Origin: Bradyrhizobium sp. CIAT3101
GTDB lineage: Bacteria > Pseudomonadota > Alphaproteobacteria > Rhizobiales > Xanthobacteraceae
DNA: 64,000 bases
NCBI RefSeq assembly: GCF_029714945.1
Contig: NZ_CP121634.1
Span: 124,001-188,000, forward strand
Direction: 5' to 3'
Part shown: piece after piece, positions 8,827 to 18,952 of the stretch
Layout: the number at the start of each line of letters is the position of its first letter
Numbering within the stretch: the first letter of the stretch is position 1
Notes under the pieces: model-generated
Told to the model about the DNA's origin: nothing
Database searches by the model: none
Seen by the model: only the letters and a program-made list of their open reading frames with translations
Program-made: the position numbers and the translations under genes

Positions 8827-11800
8827 TCACCACGCATAGCGCACCACGCCCTTGCCGGCGTAGCTGCGCGTGACGTTGGAGAATTCGCCTTCGAATGTCG
8901 CAGCCGCAGACCAGCCGTTCAGCCATGTCTTTTCCACTGAGGCCGTGACCAGCGCCGCGTCGGCGGCCTGCGCTGCGCCGTTGACGACGAAGCTCGCGCC
9001 CGGCAGCGCCTGGAAGGTCGCGCCGATCGAACGATCGGGATTGAAATCGTGGGCCCATGCGATGCGGCCGCGCAGAGTGGCCACGCCATCGGCCATCGCA
9101 AAGGATTTGTCGGTGCGCAGGCCGAGTTCGCTGCGGGTGTCGGTGACGCTCTTGGCGCCATAGCCAAGGGCAAAGGTGCTATTGCCCGTGATCGCCTGTT
9201 CCGCATAGGCCGGCAGGTCGAACCTGGTGAACTGGGCTGCCGCATAGGGCGTGACGCCGGCGCCGCCGATCGAAGGCACGACGAAACGGTAGCCGCCTTC
9301 GAGCCGGCCGGACCAGGCGTTCGCGTTGAAGCGGGCCTGGAGGTGATCGGCGCCTGCGATGGTGACGGTGCGGTCGGTGGTGATGTCCTGCCAGCCATAG
9401 GCCAGCGCGCCCGTGACATAGGCCGCACCTGCATTGTGGCGGATGAAAGCGCCGGCCTGAAACAGGTCGGAGCGGCCGGTGCCGCCATTGGCGACCGAGA
9501 AATTGGTGCCGCCGCCGGCAAGCGCAAAGCCGGCCACGGTAGAGGGGGAGATCCAGTAGTCGGCTCCAGCGGCTGTGCCCGCAATGCGGCTGGTCGCGCT
9601 GTTCGAGCCGAGCGTCGCATTGCCATCGGTGGTCTGAGAGCCGCCAAAAACCGCGGCCCATACATTCCAGCGCGACTCGAAGCTCTGGGCCAACAGAGCC
9701 TTGCGCGACATCGCCGCATAGGCCTCCCGCTCGGCACCCTTGTCGGCGCCCTTGCGGCCACCGGCGTAAGCGAGCGCCTCGCTGTCCTCTGCCGCATAGC
9801 CGGTCGTGCCACCGGACGCGCGCGGATCACCGCGCCCCGCCACGAACGGGTCGGTCAGCACGCCCATGAACTGGTTCATGGCGCTGAACGTCGCCTGCTG
9901 CGAACCGGTTGCCGTTTCACCCGAGGCCTGTGTCAGCGCATTGAGCAGCGGCGTGCCTGCCAGCGCGAACAGCGGGGTGAAGCCGGCCGGCAGGACCGCG
10001 CCGCCGATCAAGGGAGCATCGATACCCGCGGCGACGTTGCGCTGATTGACGCTGGCATTGCCGGGCAGCGAGTACGACAGCAGGCCGGGATCGAGCGTCA
10101 GCAGCACGTCGTTGCCGACTTGGCTCAGCCGCGCGTTCCGCGCAAAACTGTTGGCGATCAGGAAGTCCACACCGGAAAAGCTGCCATTGACCGTGCCCGC
10201 GGTCGCGATGGTGTAGGTCGTCGTCGTCGCAAGGCGCGTCAGCGGATCCACCACCACCTTGCCGGCGAGGCCCGCCGTGCCGCTGACGTTGAGCCGATCC
10301 GCAGTGTGGGCGGTCGGGTCAACGTCCACGATGAATTGCGCGCCCGCGCCCTGCACGAAATTGCCCGTGAGCGTCGTGGTACCGACCGTGCCGACGCCTG
10401 ATGGAGCCAGCGTGCCGCTGTTGCTCAGCACATTGCCGGCGCCGAGATCGACCGTCGTGCCGCTGTTGAACACGCTGCCCGCGAGATTGTTGAAGGCGTT
10501 CGATCCCGCGCCGAACGCGACACTGCCGCTGACGATGCCGGAATTGTTCACCGTATGGTCGCCGCTGTTGCCGATGACGGCGTAAAGGCTTCCCGCGACC
10601 GATGCCGTGGCGCCAATGGTCAAGGTATTGGTTGCGCCGTTCAGATAGACGCCCCACGCGCCCGATATCGCGCCGCCATTGACCGTGACGGCGACATTGC
10701 CGCCACCGCCGGCATAGATGCCGCTCGCGGCGAGCGAGGTGACGTTGCCGATGCTATTCACCGTGACGTCGCCCCCGGCCTCGGCGTGGATGCCGTCGTC
10801 ATGCGCGCTGATGTTTCCACGGCTGGTGACCGTCGTATAGCCGACGGCGGAGTATGCAAAAATTCCTGCGCCGCCGGACGCGGTGATGTCGGCAATGCTG
10901 TCGACCGCGACGACGAAGCCGAAGACATTCAACATGGTCGCATAGATGCCGTGATCGGCGGCGCGGATGTTTCCGCGGTTGGTAATCGAGATAGCTCGCT
11001 GTGATACGATATACATGCCGGAGCCGTTGCTCACGGTCATGTCGCCGATGCTGTTGATCGTGACATCGCCCCCGCCGCTCACGATAATTCCGTAGTCACG
11101 GGCGACAAGATTGCCGTGGTTGGTAATGCTTGAGTTATCGAGGCTCGTCGCAAAGATGCCGGTACCACCGGACGAGATATCACCGCCATCATGCGTGATT
11201 GTCAGGGAGGCACCCGTCGGCGTCTGCGCGACAAGACCGTATTGAGTGGCCGTGATGCTTCCGTTCTGCGCGATCGTTATATCGCTAAACTGTGACCCGG
11301 CCATAATGCCGGTGGCGGCGACAATGTTCCCAGTGCTTTCGACCCTAACGCCAAGGTTGCCTTCTGCGTAGATCCCGGCCCCCTGCGCGTTGATGTTTCC
11401 GACATCCTTGACGGTGATGCCTGCGCTGTACGAAACGGCAAAAATGCCGCTACCAATGCTGGAGCTAATGTCGCCGCCGTGCGCGATGGTAATATCACCG
11501 CCGGTAAATCTGGCATGGGTACCGGTGTTGATGCCATCACGATATGCTGTGATCGTGCCGCTGCTGGTGATGTTGAGGCCAAGGGTGCCGAAAATGCCAC
11601 CTGTGAACGCGTAGATGCCGAAACCGCCGGCCGAGCTGATGTCGCCCGCTTGGTTGATCGTCAACACCCCGGTTTCCCACGATCCCGTCGCCAAGGACGA
11701 GACATGAATGCCGTCGGCAGTTCCGGTCACGGCGATGGAATAGCGCGTCATGTCACTGTTGATCGTGACGTCACCGCTCCCGCGCTCGAAATCGATGCCG

Positions 11801-12051
11801 GACGTGCCCGTAGCCGGCGTGATCTTGGTCGTCAGCGAATTGACGTTGAGCGTATCGACCGTGGCTTGATTGAAGTCAGCAGCGCCGATCCCGCCGGATT
11901 GATCGCCGGTGCAGCTGGCGGTGGTTCCGACCGTGGTGCAGGCGCCCGGTCCGGCTTGCGCCGGCTGCAGCGCCATCAGCCCGAGCGCGCCGTTTGCCGC
12001 CGTGCCCAGCAGCGCCGCGCGCAAGCGGCGGCGCATTCCATTCCGCATCAT
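8827..12051 (-). CDS. Autotransporter with beta-helix passenger (type Va)
   Basis: 1074 aa surface protein. The N-terminus has a basic region, a hydrophobic core and an AQA-type signal-peptidase site near residue 33 (GLMALQPAQA). Residues about 35-600 are repetitive Gly/Ala/Asn-rich beta-helix coils, many with the unit GIYA or GIFA next to a D/NIS segment. A linker follows, then a C-terminal beta-barrel of about 270 residues with alternating aromatic strands ending GVVRYAW, an aromatic terminus as expected for BAM-dependent insertion. It interrupts the core block, being between the TetR gene (convergent, 47 bp) and ptsN. Likely an adhesin or surface protein; no protease or lipase motif is seen in the passenger. 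Confidence 0.88.
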   Translation of the reverse strand: MMRNGMRRRLRAALLGTAANGALGLMALQPAQAGPGACTTVGTTASCTGDQSGGIGAADFNQATVDTLNVNSLTTKITPATGTSGIDFERGSGDVTINSDMTRYSIAVTGTADGIHVSSLATGSWETGVLTINQAGDISSAGGFGIYAFTGGIFGTLGLNITSSGTITAYRDGINTGTHARFTGGDITIAHGGDISSSIGSGIFAVSYSAGITVKDVGNINAQGAGIYAEGNLGVRVESTGNIVAATGIMAGSQFSDITIAQNGSITATQYGLVAQTPTGASLTITHDGGDISSGGTGIFATSLDNSSITNHGNLVARDYGIIVSGGGDVTINSIGDMTVSNGSGMYIVSQRAISITNRGNIRAADHGIYATMLNVFGFVVAVDSIADITASGGAGIFAYSAVGYTTVTSRGNISAHDDGIHAEAGGDVTVNSIGNVTSLAASGIYAGGGGNVAVTVNGGAISGAWGVYLNGATNTLTIGATASVAGSLYAVIGNSGDHTVNNSGIVSGSVAFGAGSNAFNNLAGSVFNSGTTVDLGAGNVLSNSGTLAPSGVGTVGTTTLTGNFVQGAGAQFIVDVDPTAHTADRLNVSGTAGLAGKVVVDPLTRLATTTTYTIATAGTVNGSFSGVDFLIANSFARNARLSQVGNDVLLTLDPGLLSYSLPGNASVNQRNVAAGIDAPLIGGAVLPAGFTPLFALAGTPLLNALTQASGETATGSQQATFSAMNQFMGVLTDPFVAGRGDPRASGGTTGYAAEDSEALAYAGGRKGADKGAEREAYAAMSRKALLAQSFESRWNVWAAVFGGSQTTDGNATLGSNSATSRIAGTAAGADYWISPSTVAGFALAGGGTNFSVANGGTGRSDLFQAGAFIRHNAGAAYVTGALAYGWQDITTDRTVTIAGADHLQARFNANAWSGRLEGGYRFVVPSIGGAGVTPYAAAQFTRFDLPAYAEQAITGNSTFALGYGAKSVTDTRSELGLRTDKSFAMADGVATLRGRIAWAHDFNPDRSIGATFQALPGASFVVNGAAQAADAALVTASVEKTWLNGWSAAATFEGEFSNVTRSYAGKGVVRYAW

Positions 12052-12240
12052 GTCCGTTCATTGCCAATCGTGTCGCTGAACGACTTCTAGCGGACCCCGG
12101 CGCCGGACAATGTGCCGCCCGTCTCAAGCGCAAAAATTTCGCGACGCCTGTTCGGCTATCGCGAGACCGCGACGATCCGCGCGCGTGTCGCAGCGCGGCT
12201 TCGATCCGGCTTCGTGGCTCGGCGGGGAAGGAAAGCGGCC

Positions 12241-12702
12241 TTACGCCGCGGTCGCCGGCGGCAGCGCCAGCACCGAATAGATCGCCTGGGCATCGCGCGA
12301 GGCGCGGAGCTTTTTCGCGATGTCCTGGTCGCGGAGCAGGCGGGCGATGCGGGCGAGCGCCTTCAAATGATCGGCGCCGGCGCCTTCGGGGGCGAGCAGC
12401 AGGAAGACGAGGTCGACCGGCTGGCCATCCATCGCCTCGAAATCGATCGGGCGATCGAGCCGGGCGAACAGGCCGAAGATCTTCTCGAGCTTGGGCAGCT
12501 TGCCGTGGGGAATGGCAACGCCATAGCCGACCGCGGTGGTGCCGAGCTTCTCGCGCTGGAGCAGCACCTCGAACACCGCGCGCTCGTTCTGGCCGGTCAG
12601 CTCAGCGGCCTTGGCCGCGAGTTCCTGGAGCGCCTGCTTCTTGCTGTTGACCTTCAATGCCGGGAGAATCGCCTCGGGCGCGACCAGATCGGTAATCGGC
12701 AT
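12241..12702 (-). CDS. ptsN: PTS IIA-like nitrogen regulatory protein PtsN
   Basis: 153 aa cytoplasmic EIIA-Ntr. In the nitrogen PTS it receives phosphate from NPr on a histidine, here His66 in GYGVAIPHGKL, and influences potassium and nitrogen regulation. The fold markers ERAVFEVLLQREKLGTTAVG and VDLVFLLLAPE match the family. It lies downstream of hpf and rpoN on the same strand, the standard alphaproteobacterial arrangement. About 220 bp separate it from hpf, so it may have its own promoter. Confidence 0.95.
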   Translation of the reverse strand: MPITDLVAPEAILPALKVNSKKQALQELAAKAAELTGQNERAVFEVLLQREKLGTTAVGYGVAIPHGKLPKLEKIFGLFARLDRPIDFEAMDGQPVDLVFLLLAPEGAGADHLKALARIARLLRDQDIAKKLRASRDAQAIYSVLALPPATAA

Positions 12703-12923
12703 GGAAGTGTTCCGAGGTGAATTAAACCGTCAGGTTCCGAATTGGCCGTCTCGATTAGGTCGAGCCCGGCCGGCGTCAAGAAGGTGAAGCAGGAGGGGGA
12801 CTTAGCCCAAGTCCCGTTACGTCCTGATGTGGGGCGCTTCTACTCCAACGCAATCCCGGTGCCAACTCCCGCGTGCGGCTTTGCCCCGGTCATTGTTAAG
12901 ACCTGTGGTTGATACGGGGCTTC

Positions 12924-13523
12924 CTACCCCCCGGATTTGGTACCCGGCGGGTCGATCCAGCCGACATTGCCGTCGGCGCGCCGGTAGATGATGTTCACCC
13001 GGCCCGAGGAGCCGTGCTGGAATACCAGGCAGGGTGCTCCGCTGAGGTCGAGTTCCATGACGGCTTCGCTGACCGACATCTGCCTCAGCGACGTCGTCGC
13101 CTCGGCGATGATCACGGGGCTGTAGCCGGTGACCTCGTCCTCGTCGTCGCCCTCCCCCGGCGCCTCCAGCACGTAAGCCGTCGCGTCCAGCGCGGCCAGC
13201 GCCGCGGAGGCGACGTGGGCCTTGCGGGCCGAACGGTCCTTGAGCCGGCTCTTGTAGCGCTTGAGCCGCTTCTCGATCATGATCAGCGCCTGGTCGGCGC
13301 TGGCATAGGCGTCCTGCGCGTTCGAATCGGCCTCCAGCGTTATTCCCGAATCGAGATGCAGCGCGCAATCGGTCCGGAAGCCGAAGCCGTCCTTGGACAG
13401 CGTGATGTGGCCGGAATAATTGCCGTCGAAATATTTGCGCAGGACCTCTTCAGTCCGGTCGGTCACGCGGCCTCGCAGGGCCTCGCCGACGCTGACGCTC
13501 TTGCCCGAAATCCGAAGAGTCAT
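12924..13523 (-). CDS. hpf: Ribosome hibernation promoting factor, long form
   Basis: 199 aa. The N-terminal S30AE domain (about residues 1-105, with SVSVGEALRGRVTDRTEEVL and YSGHITLSKDG) binds the 30S decoding region. A linker rich in Glu/Asp follows, and then the C-terminal dimerisation domain (SVSEAVMELDLSGAPCLVFQ, ending with GNVGWIDPP) that makes 100S ribosome dimers. Length and two-domain structure identify the long form. The start at 13523 puts the first beta strand at the N-terminus; a 26-residue longer frame is not conserved. It lies 78 bp downstream of rpoN and may be cotranscribed. Confidence 0.95.
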   Translation of the reverse strand: MTLRISGKSVSVGEALRGRVTDRTEEVLRKYFDGNYSGHITLSKDGFGFRTDCALHLDSGITLEADSNAQDAYASADQALIMIEKRLKRYKSRLKDRSARKAHVASAALAALDATAYVLEAPGEGDDEDEVTGYSPVIIAEATTSLRQMSVSEAVMELDLSGAPCLVFQHGSSGRVNIIYRRADGNVGWIDPPGTKSGG

Positions 13524-13601
13524 GTGATGCCTCGCTTGGTTGCCCAGCTTGGATCGGTCGCGATGGGGGGATGAGAGTAGCGCGATTTTGCGCCAGCGCA
13601 A

Positions 13602-15242
13602 TCAGGCCGGTTCGGTGTTGCGGGAGCGATCGGACATCGCCGTTGAAAGGACGTTACCAAGAGCGCTCTGCTTGTCGCGGCGGCGTTGCACCGAGGACGG
13701 AATGCGCATGGCTTCGCGGTACTTCGCGACCGTGCGGCGGGCAATATCAATGCCTGAAGCGCGCAAGCGTTCCACAATGGTATCATCAGACAGGATCGCG
13801 GACGGCTCCTCCGAATCGATCAGCTGCTTGATGTGGTGACGCACGGCTTCGGCGGAATGCGCCTCGCCGCCGTCGGCCGAGGCGATCGAGGCCGTAAAGA
13901 AATATTTCAATTCGAATGTGCCGCGATTCGTCGCCATGTATTTGTTGGCGGTGACGCGCGACACCGTGGATTCATGCATCTGGATGGCGTCGGCAACGGC
14001 CTTCAGATTGAGCGGCCGCAGATGCGCGACACCATGGGTGAAGAAGCCGTCCTGCTGGCGCACGATCTCGGTCGCAACTTTCAGGATGGTGCGGGCGCGC
14101 TGGTCGAGCGCGCGCACCAGCCAGGTCGCGTTCTGCAGCGCGTCCGAGAAATACGATTTGTCGCCGTCCTTGCCGATCTTCTTCGACAGCTCGGAATAGT
14201 AGGTCTGGTTGACCAGCACGCGCGGCAAGGTGTCGCTGTTGAGCTCGACATGCCAGCCGCCGTCCGGACCCGGACGAACGTAGACGTCCGGCACCATGGT
14301 CTGAAGCCGCGCCGAGCCGAACTTCATACCGGGCTTGGGATTGAGCCGCCTGATCTCGCCGATCATATCGGCGATGTCCTCGTCGTCGACGCCGCAGAGC
14401 TTGCGGAGCGCGGCGATGTCGCGCTTGGCAAGCAGATCGAGATGCTCGACCAGCGCCTGCATCGCGGGATCGTAGCGGTCGAGCTCGCGGAGCTGGATCG
14501 CCAGGCATTCGCTCAAGCTGCGCGCGCAGACGCCGGGCGGATCGAATTTTTGCAGCACGGCAAGAACGTCGTCGACGTCCTTTTGCGTTGCGCCAAGCCG
14601 CTCGGCAGCCTGGCCGAGATCGGGCGGCAGATAGCCGGCCTCGTCGACGAGGTCGATCAGGTACTGCCCGATCATGCGTTGGGCCGCGCCGGTGAAGGCG
14701 ACCGAGAGCTGCTCCGCGAGATGGTCGCTGAGGGTGGTTTCCGCCGCGACGAAGGCTTCGAGATTGTAGTCCTCGTCGCCGGAGGCGCCGCCGCCCCATT
14801 CGGTGTAGGTGGTCGGTGCCGAGTCCTGGGCGTTGCGCGCCGCCGCCTCGGCAGGCTCCTCGGAGAAGACGTTGTCCAGGCCCGTGTCCAGGGTCTGTTC
14901 GATCTCGGCGCGGGTGCCGAGATCCTTGCTCATCCATTCTTCCTGACCGGGCTCGAAGGCGTTGCCGCTGCCGCCAAAACCGTCATCGGCGCCATGACCG
15001 TCACCCTGGCTGCCTGAATCATCGCCATCGTGGTCGCTGAACTGGCCGGCCTCGGCCGGAGCCTCGCCGCCGGGGGCCTCGTCATTGGCCCGCTCCAGCA
15101 GGGGATTACGCTCGAGCTCCTCTTCCACGAAGGTCGTGAGATCGAGATTGGACAATTGCAGCAGCTTGATCGCCTGCATCAGCTGCGGCGTCATGACCAG
15201 CGACTGCGATTGCCGGAACTCTAATCTCTGCGTAAGCGCCAT
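13602..15242 (-). CDS. rpoN: RNA polymerase sigma-54 factor
   Basis: 546 aa. It directs RNA polymerase to -24/-12 promoters of nitrogen fixation, nitrogen assimilation and other genes. Region I is the Gln/Leu-rich start (LEFRQSQSLVMTPQLMQAIK), followed by an acidic region II (DHDGDDSGSQGDGHGADD), the core-binding domain, and the C-terminal DNA-binding part with the HTH (ADAIQMHESTVSRVTANKYM) and the RpoN box ARRTVAKYRE. All regions needed for function are present. It is placed between lptB and hpf, as in related genomes. Confidence 0.97.
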   Translation of the reverse strand: MALTQRLEFRQSQSLVMTPQLMQAIKLLQLSNLDLTTFVEEELERNPLLERANDEAPGGEAPAEAGQFSDHDGDDSGSQGDGHGADDGFGGSGNAFEPGQEEWMSKDLGTRAEIEQTLDTGLDNVFSEEPAEAAARNAQDSAPTTYTEWGGGASGDEDYNLEAFVAAETTLSDHLAEQLSVAFTGAAQRMIGQYLIDLVDEAGYLPPDLGQAAERLGATQKDVDDVLAVLQKFDPPGVCARSLSECLAIQLRELDRYDPAMQALVEHLDLLAKRDIAALRKLCGVDDEDIADMIGEIRRLNPKPGMKFGSARLQTMVPDVYVRPGPDGGWHVELNSDTLPRVLVNQTYYSELSKKIGKDGDKSYFSDALQNATWLVRALDQRARTILKVATEIVRQQDGFFTHGVAHLRPLNLKAVADAIQMHESTVSRVTANKYMATNRGTFELKYFFTASIASADGGEAHSAEAVRHHIKQLIDSEEPSAILSDDTIVERLRASGIDIARRTVAKYREAMRIPSSVQRRRDKQSALGNVLSTAMSDRSRNTEPA

Positions 15243-15332
15243 CTAACAAGAACCGTTCCCGAAAATTGGTCCGATTCTTGCTTATCTTAGTCCTGGCCCG
15301 ATGTACACGCCTTGACGAAATGGAAAAAAGGG

Positions 15333-16346
15333 CTAGAGGCGGAATTCCTCGCCAAGGTAAAGGCGGCGCACATCCGGATCGGCGACGATCTCGTCCGGGC
15401 TCCCCTCCGTCAGGATTTCACCGGCATAGACGATGTAGGCGCGGTCGGTGAGACCGAGCGTCTCGCGCACATTGTGGTCGGTGATGAGCACGCCGATGCC
15501 GCGATTGGTGAGATGGCGCACGAGGTCCTGAATGTCGCCGACCGCAATCGGATCGATGCCGGCGAAGGGCTCGTCGAGCAGCATGTAGTTCGGACGCGTT
15601 GCGAGCGCGCGCGCGATCTCGACGCGGCGGCGCTCACCGCCCGACAGCGCGATCGACGGCGATTTCCGCAGCCGCGTGATGTTGAATTCGTCGAGCAGGG
15701 AATCGAGCTGCTGCTCGCGCTTCTTGCGCGAGGGCTCGACCACTTCGAGCACGGCGCGGATGTTCTGCTCGACGGTGAGGCCGCGGAAGATCGAGGCTTC
15801 CTGCGGCAGATAGCCGATGCCGAGCCGGGCGCGCTGATACATCGGCAGCTTGGTGACGTCGTGGCCGTCGAGCTCGATGGCGCCGCGATCGGCCTTGATC
15901 AGGCCGGTGATCATGTAGAACACGGTGGTCTTGCCGGCGCCGTTCGGACCGAGCAGGCCGACGGCTTCGCCGCGGCGCACATAGATGCTGACGCCGCGCA
16001 CGACCTGGCGGCTGCCGAAACTCTTTTCCACGCTATGCACAGCCAGGAAGCCCGGCCGACGCAACAGCTGCGGCGCGCCCGTGCCGTTGGACTTTACGGC
16101 AGGCTTCGCGACGGGTCTGGCTTTGGGCGGTTGAGCAGCCGGCTGACGCGCCCGCGGCGGCGCCTCGACGCCATAGGGGTCCGGGGCCTGCATCGGCTGG
16201 TCACGGGCAATCGGCGGTGCGTCCCGCACCGGGCTCGCCACCAGGCCGCCGACGCTGTCACCGAGCGCGGTGATGTCCTGACGGGCAAATCCTGGCCGGC
16301 CGCGCTTGGCGGGGCGCCGACGGAACATGCTGAACAGATCGACCAT
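15333..16346 (-). CDS. lptB: LPS export ABC transporter ATPase LptB, N-terminally extended
   Basis: 337 aa. The ATPase energises LPS extraction from the inner membrane with LptF/LptG. Walker A is [20 protein letters not shown], the ABC signature is [16 protein letters not shown], and Walker B with the catalytic Glu is [13 protein letters not shown], followed by the H-loop in [10 protein letters not shown]. The ATPase domain starts only near residue 100; the preceding region is Pro/Arg/Ala-rich and looks disordered. Such extensions occur in Bradyrhizobium-type LptB, against about 240 residues in E. coli. The start at 16346 gives the longest frame; an internal start cannot be excluded. LptA and LptC lie just upstream on the same strand. 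Confidence 0.93.
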   Translation of the reverse strand: MVDLFSMFRRRPAKRGRPGFARQDITALGDSVGGLVASPVRDAPPIARDQPMQAPDPYGVEAPPRARQPAAQPPKARPVAKPAVKSNGTGAPQLLRRPGFLAVHSVEKSFGSRQVVRGVSIYVRRGEAVGLLGPNGAGKTTVFYMITGLIKADRGAIELDGHDVTKLPMYQRARLGIGYLPQEASIFRGLTVEQNIRAVLEVVEPSRKKREQQLDSLLDEFNITRLRKSPSIALSGGERRRVEIARALATRPNYMLLDEPFAGIDPIAVGDIQDLVRHLTNRGIGVLITDHNVRETLGLTDRAYIVYAGEILTEGSPDEIVADPDVRRLYLGEEFRL

Positions 16347-16579
16347 CCCCGCCTTCTAGCCTTCCACGGATCCAGCGCGGTCATCGCGCGGTCTGCCACG
16401 CCGGCTTCTTGCTTCGCCGACGCAGCATGAATGTAGGGATGTCTCATGCCCAGTGAAACAGGCCCGAAAAGCGGCGGACGCCGCTTCGAAAGCCCTGCCG
16501 CTAGATACAGTCTCGCCGGGCAAGCTTCAACCTCGGATCGGCCGCATCTGAGCCAAGTCTTTGAAGTTACTCTCGGAAT

Positions 16580-17344
16580 TTACTTTTGTTTACCTGAACC
16601 GGGCAATTGCATTGGCGCGCCCGCGCCAGGCGCGACGGGCGTTCCGCATTTGCCGTTGCCGCCGCCCTGCGACTGGATGAACAGGCCCTGCACCTTGCCG
16701 CTGTCGGATTCCACCCGGGAGACACCGGTGGTCATGTCGACCATCAGGCGGTCGCCGCGCAGCACGTTCTGGCACTGCGTCAGCACCACGCCGCCGAGCA
16801 TGGTGATGAGGTTGGTCTTGGTGTCGAACACCGCGGTCTCGCCGGTCACCACCTGGTCCTTCTGGGTGACGACGACGTTGCCGCGCGCTTCCAGCCGCTT
16901 GATCGAGGAGGCGCCGCCCGGCCCCGGTGTCGCCGATTGCATCGGCGCCCCCGCTCCCGCCGCTGCTCCCGTCCCCGCTCCTGTCCCCTTGGCCGCCGCC
17001 TTGGTCCCCTTGGCCGGCTCGGCCGGCGGCGCGGCCTGCTTGTCGCCAGAGGATTCGTAGAACACCACCAGCGTCTTCGAGGTCATGGTGGTGTCGCCCT
17101 GCACGACCTTCACATTGCCGGAGAAGGTCGCTTCCTTCTTCTTGTCGCGCATCTCGAGCGAGGCGGCCTCGATCTGGATCGGCTGGTCGCGGTTCTGCGA
17201 AAAGCCCTGCATCGCGTTGGGCACGCCTGACATGGTGCTTTGCGCGACGGCGGCACCGGTCGCGATCAGCGCCGCGCCGCCAAGCATGAGCGCTGCGACG
17301 ATGGCGCGACGCTTGCTGTCGTTGCGCGGAAAAAAATGAGCCAT
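16580..17344 (-). CDS. lptA: LPS transport periplasmic protein LptA
   Basis: About 254 aa from the ATG at 17344. A signal peptide (hydrophobic stretch ending AAVAQS near residue 35) precedes the OstA/LptA beta-jellyroll that bridges LPS across the periplasm. Domain markers: QPIQIEAASLEMRDKKKEAT, NVKVVQGDTTMTSKTLVVFY, then RGNVVVTQKDQVVTGETAVF. About 40 residues of Ala/Gly/Pro-rich low-complexity sequence split the domain in the middle. A GTG at 17353 overlaps the lptC stop codon and would add three residues, so lptC and lptA are probably translationally coupled. Confidence 0.92.
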   Translation of the reverse strand: MAHFFPRNDSKRRAIVAALMLGGAALIATGAAVAQSTMSGVPNAMQGFSQNRDQPIQIEAASLEMRDKKKEATFSGNVKVVQGDTTMTSKTLVVFYESSGDKQAAPPAEPAKGTKAAAKGTGAGTGAAAGAGAPMQSATPGPGGASSIKRLEARGNVVVTQKDQVVTGETAVFDTKTNLITMLGGVVLTQCQNVLRGDRLMVDMTTGVSRVESDSGKVQGLFIQSQGGGNGKCGTPVAPGAGAPMQLPGSGKQK

Positions 17345-17349
17345 GAAAA

Positions 17350-18087
17350 TCACTTCGAGTTCGCAGATTTGTTCTTGGACTTCGCAGGCGGAGGCACAGG
17401 CGCCGGCGCGGGCTGCTCGACCGGCGCGGGCGCAGCATCATCCGTGCTGATCTTGTCCAGATGCATCACGACATTGCCTTCGAAGCGGATGACGTCGCCG
17501 CCCTCGGTGATGCGCAAGCGATCGGCAGTGAGCGTGCCGTTGGTCAGCTTGACGTCGACATGATCGTCCGAGGAGACCGTGCCCTTGTTCATGTCGACGA
17601 AAGCGGAGTTCAACCGCGCCTCGTAGCCGGTCGAGGTGCGCACGAAGACGTCCTTGTGCAGGTCGAGTTGCTGCTGCTTGTTGTCGAAGCGGCCGGTGCG
17701 AGCATCCAGGAAGATCGTCGACTGGTCTTCCATCAGCACCTTCGCCTTGAGGTCATTGAGGTCGACATGGTCGGGATCGGTGATGTCCTGCGTCGCGGTC
17801 TTGGCCCAGAGCTCGTAGGGCCGCTGATCCGGCGTGAAACCGGACAGATGCGGCGATTCCATCGTGATCTTGGTGCCCGTCACCACCATGTTTCCGGAAT
17901 CGACCTTCACGGGGATCATGGTGAAGGGGTTGAGGAAGGTGGAGACCGCGACGATCGAGGCCATGGAGAGAACCACGGTCACCGGCACGGCGATGCGCAG
18001 AATCCGCACCAGGCGGCTGTGGCGCGCCGCGCTGGCAAACTTCGCCGCAAGCGCGGCGTCGTAGGTGGAAAACTGGGCCGAGTTCAC
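17350..18087 (-). CDS. lptC: LPS export protein LptC
   Basis: 245 aa bitopic inner-membrane protein that links LptB2FG to LptA. One transmembrane segment (around residues 28-50, RILRIAVPVTVVLSMASIVA) is followed by a periplasmic LptC domain (MESPHLSGFTPDQRPYELWA, later LNDLKAKVLMEDQ). The tail is Pro/Ala/Lys-rich. Its 3' end overlaps a possible GTG start for lptA. It forms the upstream gene of the lptC-lptA pair; lptB follows 230 bp beyond lptA. Confidence 0.93.
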   Translation of the reverse strand: MNSAQFSTYDAALAAKFASAARHSRLVRILRIAVPVTVVLSMASIVAVSTFLNPFTMIPVKVDSGNMVVTGTKITMESPHLSGFTPDQRPYELWAKTATQDITDPDHVDLNDLKAKVLMEDQSTIFLDARTGRFDNKQQQLDLHKDVFVRTSTGYEARLNSAFVDMNKGTVSSDDHVDVKLTNGTLTADRLRITEGGDVIRFEGNVVMHLDKISTDDAAPAPVEQPAPAPVPPPAKSKNKSANSK

Positions 18088-18229
18088 CGCTGCTCCAGAG
18101 AGTCGCTCGCCTTCCGGTCCGAGAGGCGCGCCATTGTACCCGGCATCGCCACGATATGCAGCCTGCGACAGGCCGGACGAAAGTGTCCGAAACGGGGCGG
18201 CAGCCTGAACCTAACCGCCTCCAGCGGGC

Positions 18230-18844
18230 TCAGGAATGCGCGAAAATGTCCTCTTCCTCCCAGCCCTGAAGGTCGAGCAGGGCGCGGGTCGGCAGGAAGT
18301 CGAAACAGGCCTTGGCGAGCGCGGTGCGGCCCTCCCGGACCAGCATGGCATCCAGCCGCTCGCGCAGGGCGTGCAGGTGCAGCACGTCGGAGGCGGCGTA
18401 GGCGAGCTGCGGCTCGGTCAGGCTGTCGGAACCCCAGTCGCTGGATTGCTGCTGCTTGGAGAGGTCGACATTGAGCACCTCGCGGACGAGGTCCTTGAGG
18501 CCATGGCGGTCGGTATAGGTGCGGGTCAGGCGAGAGGCGATCTTGGTGCAGTAGATCGGCCCGGTCATCACGCCGAAGCTCTGGTACAGCACCGCGACGT
18601 CGAACCGCGCAAAATGGAAGATCTTGGTGATGGCGGGATTGGCCAGCAGGGCCTTCAGGTTCGGCGCATCGGTGTGGCCCTTGGGGATCTGCACCACGTC
18701 GGCGCTGCCGTCGCCGGGCGAGAGCTGGACCACGCAGAGACGGTCGCGGTGGGGGTTCAACCCCATCGTCTCGGTGTCGATCGCCACCGCGCCGGTGTAG
18801 CGGGAGAGATCGGGCAGGTCACCGCGATGCAGGCGTACGGTCAT
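18230..18844 (-). CDS. Ribonuclease D-like 3'-5' exonuclease
   Basis: 204 aa, comprising only the DEDDy exonuclease domain: motif I AIDTETMGLNP, motif II around IFHFARFDVAVLYQSFGV, and motif III YAASDVLHLHALRERLD with the tyrosine. The HRDC domains found in E. coli RNase D are absent, so it is the short alphaproteobacterial form. The likely role is 3' trimming of structured RNA such as tRNA precursors. It lies about 140 bp upstream of lptC on the same strand, as in related genomes. Confidence 0.92.
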   Translation of the reverse strand: MTVRLHRGDLPDLSRYTGAVAIDTETMGLNPHRDRLCVVQLSPGDGSADVVQIPKGHTDAPNLKALLANPAITKIFHFARFDVAVLYQSFGVMTGPIYCTKIASRLTRTYTDRHGLKDLVREVLNVDLSKQQQSSDWGSDSLTEPQLAYAASDVLHLHALRERLDAMLVREGRTALAKACFDFLPTRALLDLQGWEEEDIFAHS

Positions 18845-18952
18845 GGCGTTTCAAACCCTTAATCGAATCGGTCGCGTCGATATCGTCAGCAAATTGGATA
18901 GCCCGCGATGTATCCACTGCCGGAGGCCTGCGCAAGCGCGGATAGCACCGGC

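Noticed and set aside
9049..10401. 450-codon plus-strand frame opposite the autotransporter
   Set aside because: No domain features and it is antisense to a well-supported beta-barrel gene.
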